64,000 nucleotides of DNA from positions 62,001 through 126,000 of the forward strand of contig JAMQGV010000005.1 in NCBI GenBank assembly GCA_025994075.1, written 5' to 3'. Source of the DNA: Vicinamibacteria bacterium (GTDB taxonomy: Bacteria > Acidobacteriota > Vicinamibacteria > Fen-336). How positions within the stretch are numbered: position 1 is the stretch's first letter; every line of letters begins with the position of its first letter. The translations under genes were made by a program, and so were the position numbers. Shown piece after piece: positions 36,374 through 44,121 of this stretch. The notes under the pieces are model-generated. The model was not told the origin of the DNA and did no database searches. It saw only the letters and a program-made list of their open reading frames with translations.

Positions 36374-38367
36374 AGCCCGCCGCCCTGATGGCACTCGTCG
36401 TGCTGGCTCTGCCCGCGCTCGCCCAGGACCTCGACGTCCAGCGCAGCGCCTGGCGCCTGAAGCGATCCGTGTCCGCGGCCGAGCCCGGCCGGCTCGTCGC
36501 GCTGCCGCTGGAGCCGGAGCTGCTCGGCCAGGCCCAGGCCGAGGGCCGCGACCTGCGCCTGCTCGACGCGGCCGGCGTCGAGGTGCCGTTCCTGCTCGAC
36601 CGGCTGGAGCCGCGCGAGGCCCGCGTCTCGTTCTCGGGCCACGTCGTCGCCGCCGACGCGCGGCGGCGCCAGGAGAGCTTCGTCGAGGTCGACTTCGGCA
36701 CCCTCGCCCTGTTCGACACGCTCGAGGTTCAGGTCGCGGCCGCCGAGTTCGCCAAGCGCGCGCAGGTCGAGACCAGCGAAGACGGCGCGAGCTGGTCGAC
36801 GGCGCTGCCGGCGGCGTCGCTGTTCGCGCGGCCGTGGGGCGGCGGCTTCGTGCGCCACCTGATCCTCGAACTGCCGGCGCCCGTGCGCGCCCGGCGCGTG
36901 CGGCTGACGCTCGACGACACCCGCTCGGAACCCGTCACGGTCACCGGCGTGACCGCCACCCGCCGCACCGCGCTCGACGGCGCGCGTTTCGAGCGCGAGG
37001 CGGCGCTGTTGCCGCTGGGCAGCGCAGCCGGCATCTCGCGATGGCGGCTGGAGCTGCCGCCCGGCATCCCGTTCGACGAGCTGACGCTCGACGCCGAGGA
37101 CCGGCTGTTCGCGCGCCACGCGCGGCTGGCCGAAGTGCGGGAGAAGGGCGGAAGCAGCGAACGCCAGGTGCGCGGCGAGGCGCTCGTCTATCGCGTGTCC
37201 GAGGGCGACTTCGCGGGCTCGTCGCTGACCCTGCCGGTCGCGGGTCTGACGGGCGGCGAGCGTGTGCTCGAGGTCGTCGACGGCGACGCGCCGTTGCTGC
37301 GCCGACTCTCCGCCCGGGTTTCGGGCCCACGCACCCGGCTCGTCTACGTGGCCCCGGAAGGCCCGCTCGTCCTCTACTACGGCAACCGCGTGGTGCGAGC
37401 CGCCGACTACGGCCTCGAGCCGCTGCGCGCGCGGCTCGCCGCGGCGGGCGAACTGCCGGCCTCGGCGCTCGGCGCCGAGGAGCCCAACCCGCGCTTCCGC
37501 GAGGCGCCGCCCCTGCAGTTCGCGGCCCGTCCGGGCGCCGCGGTGGAACTGTCGAGGTACCGCTTCGTGCGCCGCGTCGGCGTGCCCGTCCGCGAGGACC
37601 TCTACGCGCTCACCCTCGACGCGGCCGACCTCGGCCTGCTGCGGCCCGACCTCGCCGACCTGCGTCTCGTCGACGCGCAGGCGCGGCAGGTGCCGTTCGT
37701 GCTCGAGCCCGCCGCCCGCGAGGAGCCGGTGATCCTGGAGCGCGAGGCCCTGGAGGCGCCGCCGGGACGAACCCGCTGGCGCTTCTCCGTCCCGCGGCGC
37801 GAGGACCGGGACCGCTCGGCGTTGCCCGTCGAGACGCTGGAGCTGAACCTCGCCGAGGGCTTCTTCTCGCGCGCCGCGCGGATCACGGTCGCGCGCCCGG
37901 ACGGCCGCAGCGGCGAAGCCACCGCCTGGAGCGGGCGGCTCGAGCGGCGGGCGGGCGCCGACGCCGCGCTGCGGCTGCCGCTGCGCACGCGGGCCGGCGC
38001 CTTCACGCTCGAGGTCGAAGACGGCGACGACGCGCCGCTCACCGTCTCGGACGCGCGGGCCCTGGTGCGGGTGCCGCGCGTCGCGTTCAAGGCGGGTGGC
38101 GGCGAGCTGCGGCTGCTGCTGGGCGACCCGCAGGCGAGTGCGCCGCGCTACGACCTCGCCGCGCTGCGCGACGAGGTGCTCGCGTACTCCGCGGTGGCGG
38201 TGCAGGCGACGCCCGCCGAAGCGAGCGTCGCCCACCGCCGCGGGTGGCGCGAGCTGCTCGGCCAGGCGCCGCCCACGCTCCTCCTGTGGGGGGCGCTGCT
38301 GGCCGCAGCGGTCGCGCTCGTCGCACTCACGCTGCGGCTGGCGGGGCGCCCGCCGGAGGCGAGCTGA
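36370..38367 (+). CDS. DUF3999 family exported protein
   Basis: 665 residues. A signal peptide (1-19, ALMALVVLALPALAQ) precedes a large beta-rich extracytoplasmic region (two similar halves: ..RDLRLLDAAGVEVPFLLDR near 55 and ..ADLRLVDAQARQVPFVLE near 435), and a single C-terminal transmembrane helix (about 640-658). Start GTG overlaps the DUF2339 stop (GTGA) and has GGAGG upstream. The pair DUF2339-DUF3999 is a recurrent neighbourhood in proteobacteria; its function is unknown. Confidence 0.9.
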   Translation: MKPAALMALVVLALPALAQDLDVQRSAWRLKRSVSAAEPGRLVALPLEPELLGQAQAEGRDLRLLDAAGVEVPFLLDRLEPREARVSFSGHVVAADARRRQESFVEVDFGTLALFDTLEVQVAAAEFAKRAQVETSEDGASWSTALPAASLFARPWGGGFVRHLILELPAPVRARRVRLTLDDTRSEPVTVTGVTATRRTALDGARFEREAALLPLGSAAGISRWRLELPPGIPFDELTLDAEDRLFARHARLAEVREKGGSSERQVRGEALVYRVSEGDFAGSSLTLPVAGLTGGERVLEVVDGDAPLLRRLSARVSGPRTRLVYVAPEGPLVLYYGNRVVRAADYGLEPLRARLAAAGELPASALGAEEPNPRFREAPPLQFAARPGAAVELSRYRFVRRVGVPVREDLYALTLDAADLGLLRPDLADLRLVDAQARQVPFVLEPAAREEPVILEREALEAPPGRTRWRFSVPRREDRDRSALPVETLELNLAEGFFSRAARITVARPDGRSGEATAWSGRLERRAGADAALRLPLRTRAGAFTLEVEDGDDAPLTVSDARALVRVPRVAFKAGGGELRLLLGDPQASAPRYDLAALRDEVLAYSAVAVQATPAEASVAHRRGWRELLGQAPPTLLLWGALLAAAVALVALTLRLAGRPPEAS

Positions 38368-39234
38368 CTACTCTTCTTCTTCGTCGCCCGCGCCGATCCG
38401 GTACATCGTCGTCGAGGTCGCGCCGGCGCGGGTCGTGAACCCTTCGTCACCCTGGCCCGTGTACTCCTGGAGGACCAGGACGACGTAGTAGTCGCCGTCC
38501 TCGTAGCGATCGACGTCGAACGGGCCGACCGCCGTGCTCTGGCGGTTGTAGCCGCCGTCGAGCGGCTGCAGGCTGCCGCTCTTCGCGATGGTGTAGCAGC
38601 CTCCGCCCTCGCCGAACGGCTCGTCGCACAGCTTCAACTGGAGGCGCAGGCTGCCCGAGCGCACGCCGCCGTAGTTGAAGACCTTGGCCTGGGCGCTGGC
38701 CTGGCCGTCGTTGATCTTCCAGCCCCACTCGCCGAGCTTGACGTCCGCGGCTTTCGGGCGCGGCGGGGCCGCCGGGGCCGAAGGTGCCGCGGGCCGCGCC
38801 ACGGCGGCCACGGTGAACATCGTCGTCGACGTCCGGCAGGTGCGGTTGACCCAGCCCTGGCCGGTGTACTCGTGCGCGCACACGACGAAGTAGTACTGGC
38901 CGGGGCGGAACTGCGCGGGATCGTAGGGTCCGTTGACCGTGAGCTTCTTGTTGTAGCCGGCCGCCAGTCCCTGCTCGCCCTGGCCGCGGTACAGCGTGTA
39001 GAACTGCCCGCGCTGCCCGTGCGGAGCGGTCGAGAGCCGCAGCTCGGTCTGCAGCGAGCCCGACGTTCCGCCCTGGCTGCGGTTGGCCACCTGCACCCAG
39101 CCGGTGATCCTGCCGTTGCCGTAGCTGTAGTTCCAGTTCATCACTTCGAGTTCGGCAGCAGCCACCGGCGTGGCGGCGAACGTCAGGCCGAGCAGGGCAC
39201 CAGCCAGGCGGCGGGCCCGCGAGTCGAACCGCAT
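38368..39234 (-). CDS. Secreted protein with two copies of a beta-rich domain
   Basis: 288 residues. A signal peptide (1-27) precedes two copies of a domain of about 105 residues (28-140 and about 163-278) joined by an Ala/Pro linker. Shared landmarks are W.....G.....V.N.......S.SL...L.L, the AGYN/GGYN....V.GP segment, YYFVV/YYVVL, EYTGQG and TSTTM at the end of each copy. Two cysteines occur per copy. It closes with an acidic EEEE tail. Stop codons of this gene and the DUF3999 gene abut, as at 25942. No name for the domain. Confidence 0.8.
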   Translation of the reverse strand: MRFDSRARRLAGALLGLTFAATPVAAAELEVMNWNYSYGNGRITGWVQVANRSQGGTSGSLQTELRLSTAPHGQRGQFYTLYRGQGEQGLAAGYNKKLTVNGPYDPAQFRPGQYYFVVCAHEYTGQGWVNRTCRTSTTMFTVAAVARPAAPSAPAAPPRPKAADVKLGEWGWKINDGQASAQAKVFNYGGVRSGSLRLQLKLCDEPFGEGGGCYTIAKSGSLQPLDGGYNRQSTAVGPFDVDRYEDGDYYVVLVLQEYTGQGDEGFTTRAGATSTTMYRIGAGDEEEE

Positions 39235-39307
39235 CGACGTCAGTCCTTTGTCGGGGGAGGGACGAAGGCGCGGAGCATAGCCGAGAATGTGCGGCCGAGG
39301 AGGCCTG

Positions 39308-40102
39308 ATGGAGAGGATCACGGGGGCGGTTGCGCTGGCCGCGGGACTGTCGGTGGCGTGGGGCGCGACCGGCGACGAGGTGAAGATCGGCGGCCAGGTC
39401 AAGCAGTCGCGTGGCGTGCTGCAGTCGGCCGAGGCCGGCGACATCGCCTGCTACCTGACGCTGGTCGACGACCGCGGGCGCGAGTTCACGGAGCAGGCCG
39501 AGTTCGAGCTGTGCGAGGCGCCCCCGCTCCGAAAGCGCGTGCGGCTCCATTACCGGCTCGGCCAGGTGGCCTCGCCCCGCTGCGAGGGCGACCCCGACTG
39601 CAAGCTGACCGAGACCGTGCCGCTGGTCGTCCGACTCGAGACCGCGGCCGCCGCGAGTTCGGGCGGCTTCTGCGGCGCGGGCGAGAGCGTCGTGTTCCAG
39701 TGCGCGGCCGGCAAGGGCAAGGCGGTCTCGGTCTGCGCGGCCGCCGACGGCCGCACGCAGTACCGCTTCGGACGGCCGGGCACCGCGCCGGAGCTCTCGC
39801 TGCCGGCGACTCCCGTCGCCGCCGCCCGCGCGGCGCGAGGCGGGAGCGAGTCGTACTCGGGCGGCGGCGCGGCCTGGCTGCGCTTCCGCTCCGGAGACCA
39901 CGCCTACGTCGTGTACACCGGCATCGGCAACTGGGGCCCGCGTGGCGAGAAGGTCGAGAAGCAGGGCCTCGTCGTCGAGAAGGACGGCGCGCGGATCGCC
40001 CACCTGCCGTGCAGCGGCGCCGTCCGCAGCGAGCTGGGCCCGGACTGGTTCGCGCGCGCCGGGGTCGAGCGAGGCGGCGAGGAGTTCGAGATCCCGGAGT
40101 AG
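39308..40102 (+). CDS. Secreted cysteine-rich protein, unknown function
   Basis: 264 residues. A signal peptide (about 1-19) precedes a soluble domain with nine cysteines (for example CEGDPDCKLT, GFCGAGE, LPCSG), suggesting disulfides outside the cytosol. The ATG behind AGGAGG at 39308 is preferred to an upstream ATG at 39287. The C-terminal half has short beta-like patterns (SGDHAYVVYTGIGNWG). No family recognised. Divergent from the duplicated-domain gene across 73 bp, which contains AGCATAG, a possible shared promoter. Confidence 0.75.
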   Translation: MERITGAVALAAGLSVAWGATGDEVKIGGQVKQSRGVLQSAEAGDIACYLTLVDDRGREFTEQAEFELCEAPPLRKRVRLHYRLGQVASPRCEGDPDCKLTETVPLVVRLETAAAASSGGFCGAGESVVFQCAAGKGKAVSVCAAADGRTQYRFGRPGTAPELSLPATPVAAARAARGGSESYSGGGAAWLRFRSGDHAYVVYTGIGNWGPRGEKVEKQGLVVEKDGARIAHLPCSGAVRSELGPDWFARAGVERGGEEFEIPE

Positions 40103-40110
40103 CCCCGCCG

Positions 40111-40926
40111 TCAGTCCGCGAAGGTCCGGGGCTCGTCGATCCGCACCACCCGCCCGTCGGGGCCGAAGTGCACCGTGACGACCGCGCGCGTCGGCACCAT
40201 GCCGCGGAACGAGAAGGACGCGCTGACGAGGCCCAGTGTCGGAGCGTGGCGGTCGAGCAGCGACCGCACCTCCGCCTCGCCGCTGGCGCTCTCGTCGCCG
40301 ACGAGCGCCCGGCCGGCGACGATCCGCACTGTCGGCGCGCCCTCGGCGACGTTGACGAAGCCGTACCACGTCCCGTGCGGCCAGGCCGCGACCGCCACGT
40401 CCCCGAGCGTCATGCCGGGCCTCAGCTCGGCGTGGTACGCGCGGGCGTGGCGCGCCGGCTGGCTCATCGCGAACGAGAGCAGGGCCATGCCGGCCACGCC
40501 CAGTCCCAGCAGCACCGCGCAGCCGACCGCGACCCGCCGCAACGGCGGCACGACAGGGCGCGCCGCCACGGCCGCCGCGGGTGCCACCGCGGGCAGGCCG
40601 CGCGCGACGCGCCAGCGACGCACGGCCAGTTCTGCCAGCACGGCCAGCGCCGCGGGGGCGAACGGCAGCAGGCTCGCCGCGTAGACCCCGTCGAAGACCA
40701 GCAGGCCGGAGATCAGGAGCGGGAACACCAGGGCCAGCAGGACCGCCCGTGGGCGCGACTGGTGCCACAGGTTCCGCAGGCCCTGGACGGTGCCGGCGGC
40801 GGCCAGGGCGAGCAGGGCGTTCGCGAGCCAGGGGTGCCCGGCGCCGAGCGCCACGAGTGCCAGCGCGAAGCAGAGCACCGCGACCGAGCCCGCGTTGGCC
40901 AGCCAGCGATCGACGACGGCTCCCAC
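40111..40926 (-). CDS. Membrane protein with BamE-like C-terminal domain
   Basis: 271 residues. About five hydrophobic segments lie in residues 10-155. The C-terminal 105 residues have the pattern LRPGMTLGDVAVAAWPHGTWYGFV and end with a beta-hairpin PDGRVVRIDEPR, similar in outline to BamE/SmpA-like (beta-alpha-beta) domains that begin with a G[MT].xxV motif. The assignment is tentative. It is convergent with the secreted protein gene 8 bp away. Confidence 0.7.
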   Translation of the reverse strand: MGAVVDRWLANAGSVAVLCFALALVALGAGHPWLANALLALAAAGTVQGLRNLWHQSRPRAVLLALVFPLLISGLLVFDGVYAASLLPFAPAALAVLAELAVRRWRVARGLPAVAPAAAVAARPVVPPLRRVAVGCAVLLGLGVAGMALLSFAMSQPARHARAYHAELRPGMTLGDVAVAAWPHGTWYGFVNVAEGAPTVRIVAGRALVGDESASGEAEVRSLLDRHAPTLGLVSASFSFRGMVPTRAVVTVHFGPDGRVVRIDEPRTFAD

Positions 40927-40967
40927 GGCGGGGAGTCTACGCTCGCGACGGCGGGCGCCGCGCGCGG

Positions 40968-40973
40968 CATACT
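40968..40973 (+). promoter_or_regulatory. Possible -10 element CATACT
   Basis: GGCATACTCGCC lies 18 nt before the ATG at 40992, matching AGCATACTTGCC before the gene at 29174 in hexamer, flanks and distance. No good -35 partner. Confidence 0.35.
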
Positions 40974-40991
40974 CGCCCCGGGGAGATGGAG

Positions 40992-41636
40992 ATGCTCGAG
41001 TCCCGCGCGTCGCGCGTGATGGCCGTGCTGCTGCTGCTGATCGTCGGCCTGCACGGCGGCTGCACCGCGCTCTACCTCGCGTCCGACGGCCGCGGCGGCG
41101 TGCCCGACGCGCCGACGATCTACCACGCGCCGCTCGTGCTCGGCATGTTCGGTGCGATCCTCGCGCTGCTCGTCGCGCTCCCTCTCTCGCTCCGCTCGAC
41201 GGCCGGCCCTGCGACGCGGGGCCTGGCGCTGCTGTCGGCGGCGTGGATCGCCTGCACGTTGCTGGCGGTTCAGCTCACGCCGGACCGCCGGCGACAGGCG
41301 ATCGAGGCGATCGCGCAGCGCGGCGACGGGATCGTGCAGGCGATCCACGCTTACCAGAAGCAGCACGGGAAGCCGCCGACGACGCTCGCGGACCTGCCCC
41401 CGGACCCGCTCGCCCGGTTGACCGCGCTCGGCGTGCCCGCGCACCTCGTGCAGTACCGCACGCCGCCCGAGGGCGAGGCGTGGCCGCCGCCCGGCTGGCA
41501 GCTCCACGTCGTGCTGCCCCGCAGCGGCTTCATCGCCTCCGCGGACATCCTGTACCACCACCCCGCGGGCAGCGGGGCGCCGGGCCCGGCCCGCCAGGGA
41601 CGGCGGATCGGCGACTGGGTGCTGGTGCTCGACTAG
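40992..41636 (+). CDS. Membrane protein with pseudopilin-like segment
   Basis: 214 residues. Three hydrophobic segments (about 9-30, 47-69 and 74-95) are followed by a soluble domain starting [25 protein letters not shown], which looks like the alpha-helix and loop after the N-terminal helix of type II secretion pseudopilins, though a prepilin cleavage site is lacking. The second of two close ATGs is preferred because GGGAG sits 6 nt before it. The stop overlaps the fumarase stop by CTAG. Function unknown. Confidence 0.75.
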   Translation: MLESRASRVMAVLLLLIVGLHGGCTALYLASDGRGGVPDAPTIYHAPLVLGMFGAILALLVALPLSLRSTAGPATRGLALLSAAWIACTLLAVQLTPDRRRQAIEAIAQRGDGIVQAIHAYQKQHGKPPTTLADLPPDPLARLTALGVPAHLVQYRTPPEGEAWPPPGWQLHVVLPRSGFIASADILYHHPAGSGAPGPARQGRRIGDWVLVLD

Positions 41637-43267
41637 GCCTTCGCCATCGGCAGCGAGACCTTCATGAAGAAGTCGTTGCCCTTGTCGTCGACCAGGATGA
41701 AGGCGGGGAAGTTCTCGACCTCGATGCGGTAGATCGCCTCCATGCCCAGCTCCGGGTACTCGATCAGCTCCACGTTGCGGATCGACTCGTGCGCCAGCAG
41801 CGCCGCGGGGCCGCCGATCGAGCCGAGGTAGAAGCCGCCGTGCCTGTGGCAGGCGTCGGTCACCTGCTTGCTGCGGTTGCCCTTGGCGATCATCACCATC
41901 GAGCCGCCGTGGGACTGGAACAGGTCGACGTAGGAGTCCATGCGTCCGGCCGTCGTCGGGCCGAACGAACCCGAGGGCATGCCCGCCGGCGTCTTGGCCG
42001 GGCCGGCGTAGTACACCGGGTGGTTGGTGAAGTACGGCGGCAAGCCCTCGCCGCGATCGAGCCGCTCCTTCAGCTTCGCGTGGGCGATGTCGCGGGCGAC
42101 GACGATCGGGCCGGTCAGCAGCAGCGGCGTCGACACCGGGTGCTTCGACAGCTCCGCGAGGATCTCCTTCATCGGCCGGTTGAGGTCGACCGGGACGCCG
42201 TGGCGGTGGCCGCCGGTGCGCGCCTTGGCGGGGATGAAGCGGCCCGGTTCGTGCTCGAGCTTCTCGAGCCACACGCCGTGGTGGTCGATGCGGGCCTTGA
42301 CGTTGCGATCGGCCGAGCAGGACACGCCCATGCCCACGGGGCACGACGCGCCGTGGCGCGGCAGGCGCACGACCCGCACGTCGAGCGCGAAGTACTTGCC
42401 GCCGAACTGGGCGCCGATCCCGGTCTCCCGCGCCAGCTCCAGCGCCTTCGCCTCCAGCTCCGGGTCGCGGAACGCGCGGCCGTGGGCGTCGCCCGAGGTC
42501 GGCAGGTCGTCGAGGTAGCCCGTCGAGGCCAGCTTCACGGTCTTCAGGCACATCTCGGCCGAAGTGCCACCGATCACGAACACCAGGTGGTACGGAGGGC
42601 AGGCGGCGGTGCCGAGCGTGCGCATCTTCTCGGCCATGAACTTCTCGAGGCTCTGCGGGTTGAGCAGCGCCTTCGTCTCCTGGAACAGGAACGTCTTGTT
42701 CGCGGAGCCGCCGCCCTTGGCCACGAACAGGAACTCGTAGTGGTCGCCGTCCGTGGCGTGGATGTCGATCTGCGCCGGCAGGTTGGTGCCGGAGTTCTTC
42801 TCCTCGTACATCGTGAGCGGGATCGTCTGCGAGTAGCGCAGGTTCTCGCCGGTGTAGGTCTCGTACACGCCCTGCGCCAGCGCCGCGGCGTCGCCGCCGC
42901 CCGTCCACACGCGCTGGCCCTTCTTGGCGACGATGTTGGCCGTGCCCGTGTCCTGGCACATCGGGAGCTGGCCCTGGGCCGCGATCTCCGCGTTGCGCAG
43001 CAGCGCCAGTGCCACCCCGCGGTCGTTGGCCGAGGCCTCGGGGTCGTCGAGGATGGCGGCCACCTGCTGCAGGTGCCGCTCGCGGTAGAAGAAGGCGATC
43101 TCGCGGAAGGCCTCGCGCGCCAGCAGCGTCAGCGCCTCGGGCGCCACCTTCAGGATCTCCTGGCCGTCGAACTTCGCGCGCGAGACGTGGTCGGCGGTCA
43201 GCTTGCGGTAGTGGGTCTTGTCGTGCCCCGCGTGGGGAAACGGATCCGCGTAGTGGAACTCGGGCAT
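41633..43267 (-). CDS. Class I fumarate hydratase (4Fe-4S)
   Basis: 544 residues, one chain as in FumA/FumB. It interconverts fumarate and L-malate in the TCA cycle. The cluster ligands are expected at the cysteines of MCQDTG, AACPPYH and VSCSAD. The N-terminal and C-terminal domains are both complete, with the C-terminal [21 protein letters not shown] segment. Oxygen-sensitive class I enzymes are common in anaerobic or microaerophilic bacteria. SD AAGGAG precedes ATG. Stands alone; convergent with the upstream membrane-protein gene. Confidence 0.96.
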   Translation of the reverse strand: MPEFHYADPFPHAGHDKTHYRKLTADHVSRAKFDGQEILKVAPEALTLLAREAFREIAFFYRERHLQQVAAILDDPEASANDRGVALALLRNAEIAAQGQLPMCQDTGTANIVAKKGQRVWTGGGDAAALAQGVYETYTGENLRYSQTIPLTMYEEKNSGTNLPAQIDIHATDGDHYEFLFVAKGGGSANKTFLFQETKALLNPQSLEKFMAEKMRTLGTAACPPYHLVFVIGGTSAEMCLKTVKLASTGYLDDLPTSGDAHGRAFRDPELEAKALELARETGIGAQFGGKYFALDVRVVRLPRHGASCPVGMGVSCSADRNVKARIDHHGVWLEKLEHEPGRFIPAKARTGGHRHGVPVDLNRPMKEILAELSKHPVSTPLLLTGPIVVARDIAHAKLKERLDRGEGLPPYFTNHPVYYAGPAKTPAGMPSGSFGPTTAGRMDSYVDLFQSHGGSMVMIAKGNRSKQVTDACHRHGGFYLGSIGGPAALLAHESIRNVELIEYPELGMEAIYRIEVENFPAFILVDDKGNDFFMKVSLPMAKA

Positions 43268-43425
43268 CGAGAGGCTCCTTCTTGCCCGTCGATTCTCGCG
43301 CAATCGCGGCTCGCGGACACCTCTCGCGGGGAGCGAAGCTGATCCTCGAAGCGCAGCCATCCTGGCGAGACGCGATCGCGCAGTTCGAGGGGCGAGGAGC
43401 GGGTTGGCGGTGAGGATCGGCCGGG

Positions 43426-43887
43426 CTACGAGGCGGGTGGCGCCTTCTTCTTGACGACAACGCTGCGCGCGACCCAGCTCGCGTCCGTTGCTCCCGGCTC
43501 CCGTTCGTCGACGACGCTGGCCTCGACCTGGTCGCCCTTGGACAGCGTCTCGACTTCGACCGCCTCGCCCGTGGCGCTGGTGATCCTGCTGCGCTTCGGA
43601 CTGGGCTTCTCGTGGTCGATCGACCACGGGATGTCGATCGAGCGGGCGTTTCCTTTCGGATCGGTGACCGTAGCCGTCGCCGAGAACGTCCAGCGCTTCA
43701 CCTCGCCTGTCCTCAGGTTGCGGGCCGTGGTCTCGAGGAACCGGATGTCCGTGATCGCACCGGCCCAGGTCTCTGCGGCAGCCGTGGCGGGCGCCGGGTC
43801 CGATGCTTCCTGGGCCGCGGCGCCGGATGCGAGCACGATGCTCAGGAGCACTGATGCTGCGAGCGGCCGACCGAGATCGCTTCGCAT
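43426..43887 (-). CDS. Small secreted protein, unknown function
   Basis: 153 residues. A signal peptide (1-26, [14 protein letters not shown]) precedes a basic, beta-rich domain with many Thr/Ser/Val residues ([34 protein letters not shown]). It looks like an OB-like or DUF5666-type fold, but I cannot confirm it. GGAGG precedes the ATG. Divergent from the BNR-propeller gene across 234 bp. Confidence 0.7.
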   Translation of the reverse strand: MRSDLGRPLAASVLLSIVLASGAAAQEASDPAPATAAAETWAGAITDIRFLETTARNLRTGEVKRWTFSATATVTDPKGNARSIDIPWSIDHEKPSPKRSRITSATGEAVEVETLSKGDQVEASVVDEREPGATDASWVARSVVVKKKAPPAS

Positions 43888-44121
43888 GGCGATCCTCCAG
43901 CGCGCCGGAGGGGCGCCCCCGGGGGAGCCCGGCGCGGTTCGCCGTCCGGGGCTGTGGAGTTCTCCGCCAACCGGTTCAGCGAGTCGGAGACTCCAACGTC
44001 AAAGCTAGGCGACATCGCGTCCGTGTCAAGGCCGGGAGAACTCGACCCGGTGCTAGCATCGCCGCGCCGCGACGTTCGCGCGTGGCGCGGGCGCCGCGAT
44101 CCATCCCGAAAGGCGGACCCG
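43888..44121. other. Divergent intergenic region with an extended -10 candidate
   Basis: 234 bp between a small secreted protein (minus) and the BNR-propeller protein (plus). TGCTAGCAT at 44051-44059 (TG plus hexamer TAGCAT) is a good extended -10 candidate for the plus-strand gene, whose start has GAAAGGCGG upstream. On the minus side only the GGAGG before the start is clear. No ORF. Confidence 0.45.
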
